A model generated the notes under the pieces. It searched no databases. It saw only the letters and a program-made list of their open reading frames with translations, and was not told where the DNA came from. A stretch of 13,080 nt of DNA. Source: DASQJJ01 sp035631115. GTDB lineage: Bacteria; Patescibacteriota; Microgenomatia; Levybacterales; UBA12049. The translations under genes were made by a program, and so were the position numbers. Of the stretch, positions 12,234 through 13,080 are shown piece by piece; the first letter of the stretch is position 1; every line of letters starts with the position of its first letter. Location of the stretch: assembly GCA_035631115.1 (NCBI GenBank), contig DASQJJ010000047.1, positions 1 through 13,080 of the forward strand, written 5' to 3'.

Positions 12234-13080
12234 TTACGATACTGCGGGTACGTCATCTTTTCTTCTTTCCATTCCATAAAATTTAATCCTGTCTCCTCTA
12301 AAGAGTAGACTTACCTCGCCTGTTGGACCATTACGATGCTTTGCAACATATAAATTAATTGGTATTGGAGAGCCTGTCGCATCTGGGTCTGCCCGATATA
12401 AAAACATGACAACGTCGGCATCCTGCTCGATGGCACCAGATTCTCGAAGGTCTGCTAATTGCGGCTTTGCATCTCCTCTGTGCTCAACAGCACGAGAAAG
12501 TTGGGACAAAGCTAAGATAGGAATTTTTAATTCTCTTGCTAAATTTTTTAATGCCTGAGAAACAATAGATACTTCCTGGACGCGATTTTCTACTTTTCTT
12601 CCAGGATTTACAAGCTGCAAATAATCAACAATAAGCATCTTAACATTATGCTCTAGCTGGAGTCGTCGTGCTTTGGTACGCATCTCAGAAAGCGTAATAC
12701 CAGGCGTATCGTCGATAAAAATTGGAGATTCGGCCAATTGTCCCATTGCTTCGGACAATTTGGTAAAATCTGTCTCGGATAATTTTCCTGTCTTTAATCT
12801 CCATGCATCAACATCTGCTTGACCAACGAGTAAACGGTCTACCAATTCTTCCTGAGACATTTCCAAAGAAAAAATACCAATAGGCGTTTTGTCATTTACA
12901 GCAATTGCTTGTGCAATATTCATTGCCATTGCTGTTTTTCCTGTGCCAGGACGTGCAGCTAAAATAAGTAAGTTGGACGCCTGCATACCAGACAACATAG
13001 TGTCCAAATCTGGAAACCCTGTCTTTACGCCTCGTAGTCCCTCTCCTGTCTTGTGCAACTCATCAATTCTATCGAAAGAT
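12234..13080 (-). CDS. dnaB: Replicative DNA helicase DnaB (3' part)
   Basis: The C-terminal RecA-like motor domain of the hexameric replicative helicase, which unwinds DNA at the fork. The frame is open to the window edge (SFDRIDELHKTGEGLRG), so the N-terminal primase-interaction domain lies outside; a TTG at 13058 is an internal codon, not the start. Visible motifs are LRGVKTGFPDLDTMLSGMQ, Walker A AARPGTGKTA (near 12936-12953), Walker B MLIVDYLQL (near 12620), LALSQLSRAVEHR, LRESGAIEQDADVVMFLYR, and the KHRNGPTG element with the finger residues. Walker A has PGTGKT where DnaB often has PSMGKT. No intein interrupts the visible part. No terminator is seen; the next gene has its own promoter 10 bp past the stop. 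Confidence 0.96.
   Translation of the reverse strand, partial: SFDRIDELHKTGEGLRGVKTGFPDLDTMLSGMQASNLLILAARPGTGKTAMAMNIAQAIAVNDKTPIGIFSLEMSQEELVDRLLVGQADVDAWRLKTGKLSETDFTKLSEAMGQLAESPIFIDDTPGITLSEMRTKARRLQLEHNVKMLIVDYLQLVNPGRKVENRVQEVSIVSQALKNLARELKIPILALSQLSRAVEHRGDAKPQLADLRESGAIEQDADVVMFLYRADPDATGSPIPINLYVAKHRNGPTGEVSLLFRGDRIKFYGMERRKDDVPAVS

Noticed and set aside
13056..13058. TTG as the start of dnaB
   Set aside because: The frame continues upstream to the window edge with residues typical of the DnaB linker, so the gene is truncated by the window and does not start here.
1..13080. CRISPR array or defence system
   Set aside because: No regularly spaced repeats and no Cas, restriction, toxin-antitoxin or retron-type protein is encoded in the window.

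Overview
The window looks like chromosome from a small-genome bacterium of the Candidate Phyla Radiation (Patescibacteria/Parcubacteria type). This is inference from style: AT-rich DNA, tightly packed genes with 3-14 bp gaps or 4-8 bp overlaps, many orphan membrane proteins, a bare LytR C-terminal-domain protein, an Lgt-like protein without the catalytic motif, an M1 aminopeptidase of about 850 aa, and palindromic repeats scattered between and inside genes. No rRNA is present to fix the taxon.

Layout. 1-722 has no convincing gene but is rich in inverted repeats, with a minus-strand promoter and a weak plus-strand terminator; it may be a structured RNA I cannot name. 723-2294 (minus) is yebC followed by a polytopic membrane protein. 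A divergent promoter pair then reads into a plus-strand TPR/HIRAN-like protein (2473-3150). 3120-4251 (minus) is a three-gene unit: a 45-aa protein, a LytR_C membrane protein and a 54-aa membrane protein. 4252-4662 has no gene but holds a structured leader, two back-to-back promoters, an attenuator-like stem set and a palindromic element. A 103-aa orphan follows on the plus strand. 4971-10857 (minus) runs M1 aminopeptidase, EF-P, MFS transporter, Lgt-like protein, RluA-type pseudouridine synthase. tRNA-Leu(CAA) lies on the plus strand at 10935-11019. After it come three minus-strand genes: a 176-aa orphan, a 117-aa Pro/Ala-rich protein and the 3' part of dnaB, which is cut by the window end.

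Combined roles. Several genes serve translation (EF-P, YebC, the pseudouridine synthase, tRNA-Leu), one replication (DnaB), one peptide breakdown (M1 peptidase), and several the cell envelope.

The most unusual observations are: (1) two diverged copies of one structured RNA leader, with paired substitutions in the stems, each directly before the ribosome binding site of a short, low-complexity orphan gene; (2) a 75-bp palindromic repeat inserted exactly in frame in the pseudouridine synthase gene; (3) a leader with mutually exclusive hairpins before the 103-aa orphan.
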